Below, piece by piece: positions 27,117 to 35,852 of a stretch of DNA of 64,000 nt. Below the pieces are notes generated by a model. That model ran no database searches, was not told the DNA's origin, and saw only the letters and a program-made list of their open reading frames with translations. The stretch spans positions 1,702,501-1,766,500 of the forward strand of contig NZ_OY787459.1 in the NCBI RefSeq assembly GCF_963678865.1, given 5' to 3'. The first letter of the stretch is position 1; every line of letters begins with the position of its first letter. The DNA comes from Maridesulfovibrio sp. (GTDB lineage Bacteria > Desulfobacterota > Desulfovibrionia > Desulfovibrionales > Desulfovibrionaceae). Made by a program: the position numbers and the translations under genes.

Positions 27117-27157
27117 ATAAAAACCCGTAATATCTATTTGATATTACGGGTTTTATT
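27117..27157. terminator. Bidirectional terminator after traT-like gene
   Basis: The stem AAAACCCGTAATATC / GATATTACGGGTTTT (loop TATTT) lies between convergent genes. Confidence 0.9.
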
Positions 27158-27268
27158 CTTGCAAAATTTATAACACAAAGCGGCTAAGCCCAGTAAAAGC
27201 TTTGGGTAAGTCCAGAGGACATTTTGTCCCCAAAAAAAGAGTTGGCCTTCGGAGAATCAGTGGAAACA

Positions 27269-27850
27269 TCACACATCATCAAATCTGCTGCGCACGTCAT
27301 TCAGTCCATCACGGTACCCCTCTGCATCTCCGTAGGGGAAAAAATGGCGATAGCGGCTGTGCACGGATTTAACCGGGCGGGCATGGCGGATCGGACACCA
27401 ATACTGTTCTGTACGGGCCGCGACCTCACGCACAAAACCGATCAAGCCATTAAAATACCCGCAATAATAGCAGTTCGCCTTCTCAATAAAGTTCAGGTAT
27501 TTCAGGGAGTGACGGTCAATTACCACGTAATCACGCCTGCGTACGCGTGGGATACCGTAAACCGGAAAACACATCAGCTGGTAAAGCCACGTGGAAAGAT
27601 CCAGCATCAAAGCCGGAATCAGCGGCATCCAGATAAAGGGAATGGTCAGTATAACCCAAATCCCGGAATCATAAACATAGTCGCTCCACTTAGCGGCCAG
27701 CTCACGATGCTTGGCACGTACATCCGCACTGAAGCGGACCTTTTTCTCCTGCACGGTATAAAGAAACTCGCTTTTCATATCGCGCAACTCGACACGCAGT
27801 TCCTTTTCAACCGCATCCATCCGGCCTAAGATTTCATCAATTTTGCTCAT
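27269..27850 (-). CDS. Conserved protein with two membrane spans and a Cys-rich segment
   Basis: A 193-residue protein. The N-terminal 50 residues form a charged coiled coil (MSKIDEILGRMDAVEKELRVELRDM). A hydrophobic hairpin follows (IWVILTIPFIWMPLIPALMLDLSTWLYQLM), then a soluble part with NCYYCGYFNGLIGFVREVAARTEQYWCPIRHA. The conserved-looking CYYCGY and YWCPI cysteines suggest a metal site. I recall similar proteins from other Gram-negatives but no assigned function. AAGGAAGG sits before the ATG. Confidence 0.75.
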   Translation of the reverse strand: MSKIDEILGRMDAVEKELRVELRDMKSEFLYTVQEKKVRFSADVRAKHRELAAKWSDYVYDSGIWVILTIPFIWMPLIPALMLDLSTWLYQLMCFPVYGIPRVRRRDYVVIDRHSLKYLNFIEKANCYYCGYFNGLIGFVREVAARTEQYWCPIRHARPVKSVHSRYRHFFPYGDAEGYRDGLNDVRSRFDDV

Positions 27851-27927
27851 GTGGCACCTTCCTTTTCAGTAACAGGTTCAATTACAGCTTCCGGGTATGG
27901 CCCGGTTTCAGGTGTCATTCATTACAG

Positions 27928-28125
27928 TTAGATAAATTTTATGAGTAATTGCAAGAAGAATCGGCATGAACAGGAAATTCCGCTTCCATTCGCATCATAA
28001 TAAAGTTCACCGTCAGAAATATCATATATGAACTGTGCCCCGAAACCGATTCCGGTTGAACATCATACCCGTCTATCGAGCCAAAGCTCCCTGCAGTATT
28101 AAATTCTGAACGGGAAAGCTTGAAC
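27928..28125 (-). pseudogene. Decayed C-terminal fragment of an RTX/haemolysin-type calcium-binding protein
   Basis: Minus-strand translation gives, in one frame, FKLSRSEFNTAGSFGSIDGYDVQ. After a one-base shift near 28053 it continues TGIGFGAQFIYDISDGELYYDANGSG, stopping at 27928. The second part is the hallmark C-terminal segment of RTX proteins (FIYD..TG.LYYDADGSG). No start codon, ribosome site or nonapeptide repeats lie upstream, so this looks like the eroded tail of a lost gene. Confidence 0.7.
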
Positions 28126-28269
28126 GAGAACCATGATGAATATTAGCCTATATTAATATGATAAGCCTGATATCCAATTTGACAAGGTGGGCACTTACTC
28201 AACACAAAAATATTAACAGCTTTTCAGAATTACAAATCAGAAATATAAATATCACTTTATTTAGTGCAT

Positions 28270-28310
28270 AAAAAAAACCCGTATGCCACTCTTCCGGCAT
28301 ACGGGATTCT
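28270..28310 (-). terminator. Terminator after lgt
   Basis: The stem CCCGTATGCC / GGCATACGGG is followed on the minus strand by TTTTTTT. Confidence 0.88.
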
Positions 28311-28337
28311 TCCATAATATATTCAGCGAATATCAAA

Positions 28338-29144
28338 TCAGTCAGCAGCAGGCGGAATAGGTCCTCTCTTCAATCCCCAGATGAAAAGAGCCAGCCCTGC
28401 CAGAATCATAGGAACACAAAGCAGTTGCCCCATGGTCAGCCAGCCGAAAGCGATAAAACCAAGCTGGGGATCAGGCTGGCGAAAAAATTCCACAAACGCC
28501 CGAAAAAAACCGTAGCCCATGAGGAATAATCCGGTGGTTGTTCCTCGCTGGCGGGGCTTGGAGGACCAAAACCAAAGAATCGTAAACAACAAAACTCCTT
28601 CAAGTGCGCCTTCATAGAGCTGTGAAGGATGCCTCGGCATATTTCCGGCCCGCTGGCTGGGAAAAACCATTCCCCAAGGAACATCGGTCACCCGGCCCCA
28701 AAGTTCACCGTTGATGAAATTGCCCATACGTCCACAAAGCAGCCCCAAAGGGGCCAGCGGAACAAGAAAGTCGCCGACATCAAGGGTTGTCCTCTGAGTG
28801 GATTTAGCAAATCTCCAAGCCACCACGGCCACCCCGACAGCCCCTCCGTGAAAGGACATGCCGCCCTTCCAGACAGCAAAGATATCCAGCGGATGGGCCA
28901 GAAAATAATCAGGTTCATAAATCAGGCAATAACCAAGTCGCGCTCCGACAACCAGACCGACCACCAACCATGTAATCAGGTCATCAACTTGTTGAGCGGT
29001 CCAGTTATTGGTCTTTTTTGAAGCCCGATAACGTCCCAGAATCCAGGCGATGGTGAAACCGATCATATACATCAGGCCGTACCAATTGGCCTTGAGAGGT
29101 CCTATCGTGAAAGCTGTAGTATCAAATTCCGGTAATACAATCAT
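28338..29144 (-). CDS. lgt: Prolipoprotein diacylglyceryl transferase
   Basis: Lgt attaches diacylglycerol from phosphatidylglycerol to the lipobox cysteine of prelipoproteins in the inner membrane. The 268-residue product has about seven spans and the family signatures KGGMSFHGGAVG (catalytic His region), CGRMGNFINGELWGRVT (the Lgt signature), PRHPSQLYEG and GYGFFRAFVEFFRQPD. ATG 29144 is preferred, with AGGT upstream and the family-like MIVLPEFDTTAFTIGPL beginning; TTG 29177 is in frame but unlikely. Several lipoprotein substrates are encoded in this window. It is a single gene, divergent from the next. Confidence 0.95.
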   Translation of the reverse strand: MIVLPEFDTTAFTIGPLKANWYGLMYMIGFTIAWILGRYRASKKTNNWTAQQVDDLITWLVVGLVVGARLGYCLIYEPDYFLAHPLDIFAVWKGGMSFHGGAVGVAVVAWRFAKSTQRTTLDVGDFLVPLAPLGLLCGRMGNFINGELWGRVTDVPWGMVFPSQRAGNMPRHPSQLYEGALEGVLLFTILWFWSSKPRQRGTTTGLFLMGYGFFRAFVEFFRQPDPQLGFIAFGWLTMGQLLCVPMILAGLALFIWGLKRGPIPPAAD

Positions 29145-29253
29145 ATTATGTACCTGGTTATAAGATTCCTTAAACAAAAAACTGTTCCGGGCGGACTATG
29201 TTTCCCGGACAAATTCAGTTACAATCTGTGCACAGGAAATACAAGGAAATCCC

Positions 29254-30000
29254 ATGGAAGAACAAAAAGATTTTGATATTTTAGAAATGCCTGCCGAAGG
29301 CCTCGCCGCTTACTGGCTGTCCATTAAAAAACTCATTGATGTAAAACGCAGCAAAAAAGTGCTTGAAGACGAGATACGCTATACTCGCGAACCTTACATC
29401 AAATTTTTATTGGAAACTGCATTTTCAGATCTGGATGAAACAACTGTGCGCCGCCTTACAGAAGCCAAAGCCAAAACTCTTGCAGAAGAATACGCACGCA
29501 AACTTTCCACAATGCAGATTGCCCTGCTGGCCATGTCTTCACAGGAAAATCCGCGTATCAGTTTCGTGCGCATGGCCTCGCAATTCCCTATCTCAATAAT
29601 TTCTGAAAAAAAAGCATTCGCTCTGGCCCACGGACTGGTTGACGGTCTGTTCGACAAACAATCTGACCCGACCCTGCTTCTTGAATTTGACCACAAGCTG
29701 CAGCCGGACCGTTTACTCGTCAAAATGCTTTTTCACATCATACTCAGCCGCAAGGAAGGCAAACAACAGCTTGAACAACTGGTTCCGCACATCAAAACCC
29801 CCTTCTATACCAATGGCATAACGCAGGTCATTGATGGGTTCGACCACCGAATCCTAAAGTCAAACCTCAAAATTCAGGCCGACCAGATTCTGGCTTATTC
29901 AAAAACAAAAATGGATATGGCCGCTGAAATGTGCCTCGGCATCAGAGCCAAGCAGACATACGACGATATTTTCCGCATAGCCCGCGCTTTTATGCCTTAA
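29254..30000 (+). CDS. Uncharacterised cytoplasmic protein
   Basis: A 248-residue protein with AAGGAA before the ATG and no signal peptide or membrane span. It is largely helical and rich in Lys, Glu and Leu (MPAEGLAAYWLSIKKLIDVKRSKKVLEDEI; LQPDRLLVKMLFHIILSRKEGKQQLEQL). I recognise no motif or family. It is divergent from lgt (about 110 bases between starts) and ends 50 bases before the convergent cbiA stop, with no evident terminator. It is probably a lineage-specific gene. Confidence 0.75.
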   Translation: MEEQKDFDILEMPAEGLAAYWLSIKKLIDVKRSKKVLEDEIRYTREPYIKFLLETAFSDLDETTVRRLTEAKAKTLAEEYARKLSTMQIALLAMSSQENPRISFVRMASQFPISIISEKKAFALAHGLVDGLFDKQSDPTLLLEFDHKLQPDRLLVKMLFHIILSRKEGKQQLEQLVPHIKTPFYTNGITQVIDGFDHRILKSNLKIQADQILAYSKTKMDMAAEMCLGIRAKQTYDDIFRIARAFMP

Positions 30001-30050
30001 TTATTGATACCTACAGAGGCAAACTTTTTCGCCATAAATGCGTTAAAGAT

Positions 30051-31442
30051 TCAAGCCTTCTTGTCTTTAAATTCAGCAGCGGCTTTAACGAAATTATTGG
30101 CCCAGCAGGGCATGCTCAGGGCGTGAATGTGGTTGTATCCGGCATAGATATTGTCACGGATTAGGCCGTCGTGTCCCTCAGCCATACCCTTTCCGCGAGA
30201 CATCTCGAGAGCATATTTGGGTGAGGGTTCTTTATTGTCTACACAGAGAGAATAATGAAACTCATGCCCGATAACTTCTGTTCCTACAGGAAAGAACGGA
30301 TTCTCGTAGACGATTTTACCGGACGTATATCCAAGACCCTGCGGACGCGGACAAAGCCGGGTGGAAAGATCGAGCACACCGGACATGTCATATTTATGCC
30401 CTTCATATTCAACATCCCGGCCAAGGTACATGAATCCTCCGCACTCAGCAAAAACAGGCAAGCCGGAATCAGCAAGACGGCGCACATGATTGCGGATGCC
30501 GGTATTCCGGGAAATTTCGTCAGCCAGTGTTTCGGGAAAACCTCCTCCGAGATAGAGACCGTGTATTTCCGGCCACGGTTCGGAAGAGATAAGGGAAATT
30601 TCTTTTACTACAGCCCCGGAGCGTCGCAAGGCTTCAAGGTTCTCTTCATAATAGAACCAAAGGGCTTCATCACGAACCACGCCGATTACCGGCTTTGATT
30701 CACTTGAAAGCTCTATTCCGCCCCATGCATCCTGAGCGGAACTCAAATCCGCAGATGCTTGAGCCGCAATTTGCGATATCGCTTCAAGATCAAGACAATC
30801 CTCGGCCATACAGCCGAGAGTATTCAGGGCCTTGTCCACCAGACTGTATTCCGTATTTGAAACCAGTCCCATGTGCCGTTCGGGAATGGGATTTTCTTTC
30901 AGCTTGGGCAGCATGCCCAGTACCGGAATATCAGTATAGGCTTCGATAGAATTTTTGAGAATACTGCGGTGACGTTCACCTGCAGTGCGATTGAGTATAA
31001 CACCGGCCAGGTTGAAACCATCTTCGAATGCTTTACACCCGGCAACAATGGCAGCAACAGTGCGGGTCATTTTGGTGCAGTCTATAGTCAGGATAACCGG
31101 CGCTTTGATAATTCGGGCAAGCTCGGAGGTTGAGCAGGAACCGTCCACGTCCTTGCCGTCGAAAAGCCCGCGGTTGCCTTCCACAATTGAAATATCCGCC
31201 CCCTGCCCCTTTTCAAGAAAAAGGGAAATAAGCTTGTCGTTGGACATCAGGAAGGGGTCGAGGTTAGTGGCATACTGGCCGGAGGCAAGTCCGAGCCAAC
31301 GGGCATCAATGTAATCGGGACCTTTTTTAAACGGCTTAACCACGAGCCCCTGATTTAGAAAGGCCCGGCAAAGCCCAAGAGTCACTATGGTCTTACCTGT
31401 ACCGCCGCTCAATCCGGCCAAAACAATTCTTGGAAAATTCAT
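30051..31442 (-). CDS. cbiA: Cobyrinate/sirohydrochlorin a,c-diamide synthase
   Basis: A 463-residue ATP- and glutamine-dependent amidase. The N-terminal P-loop domain has AGLSGGTGKTIVTLGL, KPFKKGPDYIDA and IVEGNRGLFDG. The C-terminal class I glutaminase domain has LYLGGGFPE, the nucleophile in FAECGGFMYLG, and GHEFHYS. In Desulfovibrio this gene sits beside dsrABD and is thought to amidate the siroheme of sulfite reductase, besides or instead of cobyrinate. ATG 31442 gives the family N-terminus (MNFPRIVLAG); ATG 31490 has no ribosome site. A terminator separates it from dsrD. Confidence 0.9.
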   Translation of the reverse strand: MNFPRIVLAGLSGGTGKTIVTLGLCRAFLNQGLVVKPFKKGPDYIDARWLGLASGQYATNLDPFLMSNDKLISLFLEKGQGADISIVEGNRGLFDGKDVDGSCSTSELARIIKAPVILTIDCTKMTRTVAAIVAGCKAFEDGFNLAGVILNRTAGERHRSILKNSIEAYTDIPVLGMLPKLKENPIPERHMGLVSNTEYSLVDKALNTLGCMAEDCLDLEAISQIAAQASADLSSAQDAWGGIELSSESKPVIGVVRDEALWFYYEENLEALRRSGAVVKEISLISSEPWPEIHGLYLGGGFPETLADEISRNTGIRNHVRRLADSGLPVFAECGGFMYLGRDVEYEGHKYDMSGVLDLSTRLCPRPQGLGYTSGKIVYENPFFPVGTEVIGHEFHYSLCVDNKEPSPKYALEMSRGKGMAEGHDGLIRDNIYAGYNHIHALSMPCWANNFVKAAAEFKDKKA

Positions 31443-31524
31443 CTGCTGCTCACGCCCTGAAAAATTCTTATCCGATACTTGCCTGCTCATTGGATTCAGT
31501 AGTGTCTATGCGTGGAAAAGACAA

Positions 31525-31560
31525 GAAAAAATGCCTTGTCCCAAGGGACAAGGCATTTAA
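31525..31560 (-). terminator. Terminator after dsrD
   Basis: The stem AAATGCCTTGTCCC / GGGACAAGGCATTT is followed on the minus strand by TTTTTTC. It starts 20 bases after the dsrD stop and lies before cbiA, so cbiA needs read-through or its own promoter. Confidence 0.9.
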
Positions 31561-31579
31561 GAGTCGAACCAAGTGAAGA

Positions 31580-31828
31580 CTAATCTTCGTGCTCAGCACC
31601 ACCCTGCTTACCAGCGCCGGTCAGGCCGTACATGGTAGTAGAGCCGGAGGACCAGTATTCAACTTTCTCTTCTTTAACAAGAGCAGTCAGAACTTTCTTG
31701 ACATCACGGCCTTTTTCTTCGGGGAAAAGTTTGGTGAAATCATTGAAGTAAAATTTGCTTTTAGCACCTGTTTTCTCTTCGAGAAACTTCAGGATTTCAG
31801 CTTTTGCGGATTCCATCTCGATCGCCAT
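31580..31828 (-). CDS. dsrD: Dissimilatory sulfite reductase-associated protein DsrD
   Basis: An 82-residue winged-helix protein. KAEILKFLEEKTGAKSKFYFNDFTKLFPEEKGRDVKKVLTALVKEEKVEYWSSGSTTMYGLTG is the full family fold. DsrD raises the activity of DsrAB in sulfite reduction in biochemical work and is a marker of reductive (not oxidative) sulfur metabolism. It is the last gene of dsrABD, 64 bases after dsrB, with a strong terminator 20 bases on. Confidence 0.96.
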   Translation of the reverse strand: MAIEMESAKAEILKFLEEKTGAKSKFYFNDFTKLFPEEKGRDVKKVLTALVKEEKVEYWSSGSTTMYGLTGAGKQGGAEHED

Positions 31829-31892
31829 AATAAGCCTCTTTCTTTTTAAAGGGGTGCGACGAAATGCCGCACCCCATATTTCTCAATTCTAA

Positions 31893-33038
31893 TTAGAACT
31901 TGAACTGAGTGGACTGACGCCAGGTGTAATAAGCGGGATCACGGAAATCATCGATCAGGTGAGGAGTAAACTCGATACCAGTCTTTTCGAAGAAACGTTC
32001 CCAGCCAATACGCTCTGCCCAGTCACCCAGACGCTCGTATTTGAGTGCGTCGTTCTTGTAAACATCCACGATTTTGCGGATAGTTTTGGTAAGTGTGGGC
32101 CAACGGGGAGGTTCGTTGGGGATAAATGCAACAACAACCTTGGAGAACTTAGGCATGGAGATACGGTTGGAAACCTTACCACCAACCATCAGTGCGATAC
32201 CGTCACCTTCCTTATCGGAAAGGGGCAGGGAGGGGCACATGGTGTAGCAGTTACCGCAGTACATGCAGCGTTCTTCCTTAATAGCAACAGTCTTGTACTG
32301 GGTACCGTCGATTTCGACCTTGGAAGGACGAACAGCACCGGTAGGACAAGCAGCTACTGCCAGAGGAATTTCGCAGAGGTTGTCGAGGTATTCGTGGTCA
32401 ATGATGGGGGGCTTACGGTGAACACCGACAACAGCGATGTCGGAGCAGTGGCAAGCACCACACATGTTCAGGCAGCAAGCAACAGCGATACGCACAGGTG
32501 CGGGCATGTTGTGGCCGGTGAACTCATCAAAGAGGTCATCCATGATGACTTTAACAGTACCGGAAGCATCGGTCGCAGGAGTGTGGCAGTGAACCCAACC
32601 CTGAGTGTGAACGATGTTGGAGATACCTGCACCGGTACCACCGACGGGGAACTTGTAGGAACCGCCAGCGAATTTACGGCTGAGCAGATCGTCTTTAAGG
32701 GCAGTCATTTTGTCCTTAGAGTCGGTCATGAACTCAACGTTGTTACGGGTGGTGAAGCGGAGGTAACCGTCGCAGTGTTTATCTGCGATTTCACACATTT
32801 CACGAATCAGAGAAACACTCATGAGGCGAGCGGTACCACAGCGGACTGTGTATACTTCATCTCCGGATTCTGCAACGTGAACCAGTACGCCCGGCTCAAG
32901 GATTTCGTGGTAGAGCCACTTGCCGTAGTTGTTCTTGATAACCGGGGGCAGGAACTCTCTGTAGTCGCGAGGTCCAATATCCGAGATCCGGTTTTCCATC
33001 GGTTTGTCTGGATTGTAGCCAGAAGAAACGAACGCCAT
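31893..33038 (-). CDS. dsrB: Dissimilatory sulfite reductase beta subunit
   Basis: The 381-residue catalytic subunit, forming the alpha2beta2 enzyme with DsrA and reducing sulfite in the cytoplasm with DsrC. Catalytic siroheme/4Fe-4S cysteines are C151, C188, C189 and C193 (CCLNMC), numbered as in D. vulgaris. The inserted ferredoxin domain has C231 and [11 protein letters not shown] (258-268). The ATG follows GGGAGG, 15 bases after the dsrA stop, implying coupling. Codon use is that of a highly expressed gene, as expected for a very abundant protein. Confidence 0.98.
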   Translation of the reverse strand: MAFVSSGYNPDKPMENRISDIGPRDYREFLPPVIKNNYGKWLYHEILEPGVLVHVAESGDEVYTVRCGTARLMSVSLIREMCEIADKHCDGYLRFTTRNNVEFMTDSKDKMTALKDDLLSRKFAGGSYKFPVGGTGAGISNIVHTQGWVHCHTPATDASGTVKVIMDDLFDEFTGHNMPAPVRIAVACCLNMCGACHCSDIAVVGVHRKPPIIDHEYLDNLCEIPLAVAACPTGAVRPSKVEIDGTQYKTVAIKEERCMYCGNCYTMCPSLPLSDKEGDGIALMVGGKVSNRISMPKFSKVVVAFIPNEPPRWPTLTKTIRKIVDVYKNDALKYERLGDWAERIGWERFFEKTGIEFTPHLIDDFRDPAYYTWRQSTQFKF

Positions 33039-33053
33039 GTCTGTCCTCCCGTA

Positions 33054-34367
33054 TTATCTCTGGTGTCTTTTTCTGTATTCGTTAACGTCACGTTCCCAAG
33101 GACCATCAACATCTTCAGCTTTCCAGAAGATGTAGGGGTTGTGTCTGGGTTCCTGAACGTGTCTGGGATCAGCCTTGATGCCGGTAACTTCGAGAAGCTT
33201 CTGGAAGCCCATGCGACGCATGGTCTCACCGAGACGCTCACGGTTTTTACCTTCTTCCATCCACCAGTCCCAAATGTTTTCAACAACTTCTTTAACTTCG
33301 TCGAAAGGCTCTTCAACCTTGATGAAGGGAACTACGAGGGAGCTGAGCTGAGGACCGTCGAGGATCGGAGCTTTAGCACCACAGAGGATGGATGCACCGC
33401 GATCGTTACCGATCATCAGTGCGCGAGGCATGGTGTTGATGCAGTGCATGCAGTGCATACATTCTTTGTCGTTGATGGAGAGTTTACCATCTTCGTACTT
33501 CATGCATTTACCGGGGCAGCGATCAACAACTTCGGACTGGATGTCGAATGCACCCCAGTCACGACCGGAGTGAGCACCAGCGTTAGGCTGGAATTCGCCA
33601 CCAACGTAAGCTGCAACAGCTTCCTGGTCGATGCGGATTTCGTCTTTCCAGATACCTACAACAGAGAAGTCGGAACGTGCGAGAGCACATACGCAGCTGT
33701 TGGGGCAAGCATCAAATTTGAATTTGAACTTGTAAGGGAAAGCGGGACGGTGAAGTTCGTCCTGGAATTCCATGGTCATGTCGTAACACAGAGCCTGTGC
33801 ATCGTAACATGCGTATTCACAACGGGACATACCGAGGCAAGCTGCGGGGGTACGCAGGTTGGAGCCGGAGCCACCGAGGTCAACGTTTACATCATGAGTC
33901 AGTTCGTAGAAGATTTCTTCGAGCTGAGGAGTGGTGGTTCCGAGGAAGACGATGTCACCGGTAGAACCGTGCATGTTGGTCAGACCGGAGCCGCGCATGT
34001 CCCAGATATCCATTACCTGACGCAGGAATTCAGTGGTGTAGTACTTAGCGGTGGGCTGAGCAACACGAACAGTGTGAAAGTGTGCTACGCCGGGGAACAT
34101 TTCGGGCTGGTCACAGTAACGACCGATAACGCCGCCGCCGTAACCGAAAACGCCAACGATACCGCCGTGTTTCCAGTGAGTTTCACCGTCGTTGTAGGAC
34201 AGCTCGAGAATACCGAGAAGGTCATCACAAACTTCGACGGGAATCTGATAATTCACGCCCTTCTCGTTTTTAGCTCTAACTTCGGCTTCTTGTTTAACGT
34301 CGGACACAAAGCTAGGCCAAGGCCCGCTTTCAAGCTCGTCCAACAAGGGAGTTTTGTGTTTCGCCAT
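33054..34367 (-). CDS. dsrA: Dissimilatory sulfite reductase alpha subunit
   Basis: A 437-residue partner of DsrB. Siroheme-cluster cysteines C177, C183 (CLGMSRC), C221 and C225 (CPNSC), and ferredoxin-domain cysteines C284, C303, C306 and C309 (CMHCMHC), all match the Desulfovibrio numbering. Start is ATG 34367 after GGAGG. It is the first gene of dsrABD, transcribed from the 386-base divergent region that also faces a Cys-cluster protein gene. Strongly biased codon use leaves a long open frame on the opposite strand, which is not a gene. Confidence 0.98.
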   Translation of the reverse strand: MAKHKTPLLDELESGPWPSFVSDVKQEAEVRAKNEKGVNYQIPVEVCDDLLGILELSYNDGETHWKHGGIVGVFGYGGGVIGRYCDQPEMFPGVAHFHTVRVAQPTAKYYTTEFLRQVMDIWDMRGSGLTNMHGSTGDIVFLGTTTPQLEEIFYELTHDVNVDLGGSGSNLRTPAACLGMSRCEYACYDAQALCYDMTMEFQDELHRPAFPYKFKFKFDACPNSCVCALARSDFSVVGIWKDEIRIDQEAVAAYVGGEFQPNAGAHSGRDWGAFDIQSEVVDRCPGKCMKYEDGKLSINDKECMHCMHCINTMPRALMIGNDRGASILCGAKAPILDGPQLSSLVVPFIKVEEPFDEVKEVVENIWDWWMEEGKNRERLGETMRRMGFQKLLEVTGIKADPRHVQEPRHNPYIFWKAEDVDGPWERDVNEYRKRHQR

Positions 34368-34753
34368 TCCCTTAAACCTCCATAAAGTTTAATAAGATAT
34401 ACCTACCAATACAAATTAGGCATCCGGTACTTTTGTCGGTGAACCGACATTAGCCCGGTTGCTTTCCTCTCTTAGTGCGAGATCCCTGTCATCTTTTCGA
34501 TGCAAGGGATGGAAAGATACCCTTAAGTGAAAAAAAACACAACCTATAGTGCTGGATTATTAACTAACACGCTGCACACGCCCGTTGTCAATACATGATT
34601 CGGATTATCACATTTGAGAAAACTCGGACTTGCCAAGTGTGCCGTATTCAGCGTATTTACTCAACCCGAACACAAGGTGCGTTAGTAGCAGATATTTCCT
34701 ACAAAAAATTTTGATAACCAGCAACATAAACTTGAAAAAGTGATTCTTTAAAT
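34368..34753. promoter_or_regulatory. Divergent control region of dsrA and the Cys-cluster gene
   Basis: 386 bases without a gene. On the minus strand a consensus TTGACA lies at 34586-34591, about 220 bases before dsrA, but no good -10 sits at 16-18 bases. A small hairpin TGTCGGT-GA-ACCGACA lies at 34434-34449 in the dsrA leader. No recognisable regulator site was found. Confidence 0.4.
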
Positions 34754-35410
34754 ATGAATGAATGCAAGCAATGCGGTACCTGCTGCCGTAAAGGCGGCCC
34801 GGCGCTGCACACTCAGGACCTGCCTCTGCTTAAAGAGGCTAACGGCATAGACCTTACTGATATAGTAACCATACGCAAAGGCGAACTGGCCTACGACCAG
34901 CCTGCAGGCGCAGTCGTACCTCTTGAAGAAGAAATTCTCAAAATCAAAGGGTCAGGCGGAGAATGGACATGTAAATTCCTGGCTCTTTCAAGTCAGGTAT
35001 GCCGCATTTATAAAAACCGCCCTCTGGAATGCCAGAAACTTTTCTGTGGAGACCCGGAACCGTTGATGGAAATTTACAGCAAGGATAGAATTTCCAGAAA
35101 AGATGTTCTTCCGGGCGGGCATCCAGTTCTCGAACTTATCGTAGAACACGATAAAAAATGCGATCCCGCTAAAATGGCTGAAATAGCAGCTGCCGCCGTT
35201 GAAAACTGGGATAAAAGTGAAGAGCTTCAGGCCGACCTGCGCGAAATGCTCATTTTCGATGCAGCCGTCCGCGAGCTGGTGACCGCTAAAGCAGGTCTTC
35301 CTGAAGAATCCATGGACTTCTTCTTCGGCAGACCCATGACCATTATACTTAAGGGGTACGGCATTATCGCTACTCCCAGCGGGAAATCTTTTTCACTGCG
35401 TAAACTTTAA
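34754..35410 (+). CDS. YkgJ-type Cys-cluster protein
   Basis: A 218-residue cytosolic protein opening with CKQCGTCCRKGGP, the CxxCxxCC cluster of the YkgJ family (iron- or zinc-chelating). WTCKFL, QVCRIYKNRPLECQKLFC supplies the remaining conserved cysteines. The C-terminal 100 residues (ELQADLREMLIFDAAVRELVTAKAGLPEESMDFFFGRPM) look specific to this group. It is divergent from dsrA and leads a two-gene unit. A link to cluster or sulfite-reductase maturation is only suggested by position. Confidence 0.8.
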   Translation: MNECKQCGTCCRKGGPALHTQDLPLLKEANGIDLTDIVTIRKGELAYDQPAGAVVPLEEEILKIKGSGGEWTCKFLALSSQVCRIYKNRPLECQKLFCGDPEPLMEIYSKDRISRKDVLPGGHPVLELIVEHDKKCDPAKMAEIAAAAVENWDKSEELQADLREMLIFDAAVRELVTAKAGLPEESMDFFFGRPMTIILKGYGIIATPSGKSFSLRKL

Positions 35411-35421
35411 GGAATATTATA

Positions 35422-35691
35422 ATGAAAGACGAACGCGGACTTTACTACTACCCTTCCCTGCAGACACGTGACACCAAAATGTACGTACGCGAAAATGAAG
35501 GTTCCATCGAGTTCAGACTCTGGTCCAACGACAACCCTGTTATCTGGGATAAACATGAGTGGCTTCCGTATGACGTAATCATGGAAGCTGCAGAAGAATA
35601 CAAAAAACGTGGATCAGACCGTAATCCGCTGGCCCTTTACGACCTTAGTGTAGCCCAGCAGCTTCTCAAAGAAAACAAGATCACTCATTAA
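35422..35691 (+). CDS. Small conserved protein downstream of the Cys-cluster gene
   Basis: An 89-residue soluble protein with an AAGGA site, 11 bases after the previous stop and surely co-transcribed. It is rich in aromatic and charged residues (GLYYYPSLQTRDTKMYVRENEGSIEFRLWSNDNPVIWDKHEWLPYDVI). No Cys, no signal peptide, no family recognised. Its constant look and tight linkage to the dsr-divergent gene make a sulfur-metabolism accessory role possible but unproven. A terminator follows at 35803. Confidence 0.75.
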   Translation: MKDERGLYYYPSLQTRDTKMYVRENEGSIEFRLWSNDNPVIWDKHEWLPYDVIMEAAEEYKKRGSDRNPLALYDLSVAQQLLKENKITH

Positions 35692-35802
35692 AAAACAATG
35701 TCGATGCCCTGAAATTAGAAGCGAGGCTTCTTTGCTCAAGGCTAATGGAAATTGTAACTTTGTCAGCAAGGCTTCGCCCTATCATAACGGCTAACCCTGC
35801 TT

Positions 35803-35852
35803 ATAAAAAAATATCCCGAAAATCCAAAAAAGATTTTCGGGATATTTTTATT
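35803..35852. terminator. Bidirectional terminator
   Basis: The stem AATATCCCGAAAATC / GATTTTCGGGATATT is flanked by A and T runs, between convergent genes. Confidence 0.9.

Larger units (their letters stand above)
27851..28337. other. 487-base intergenic region
   Basis: Contains the RTX-type gene remnant (27928-28125) and the lgt terminator (28270-28310). The remainder is AT-rich with no supported gene. Confidence 0.7.

Noticed and set aside
31959-34385. 808-codon open frame on the + strand across dsrB and dsrA
   Set aside because: It mirrors two certain, highly expressed genes; the biased codons of dsrAB avoid the triplets that would give stops in this antisense frame. No ribosome site or protein-like composition.
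34434-34449. Hairpin TGTCGGT-GA-ACCGACA upstream of dsrA as a regulator site or terminator
   Set aside because: Short, no T run, and matches no known regulator motif; left only as a note in the control region.
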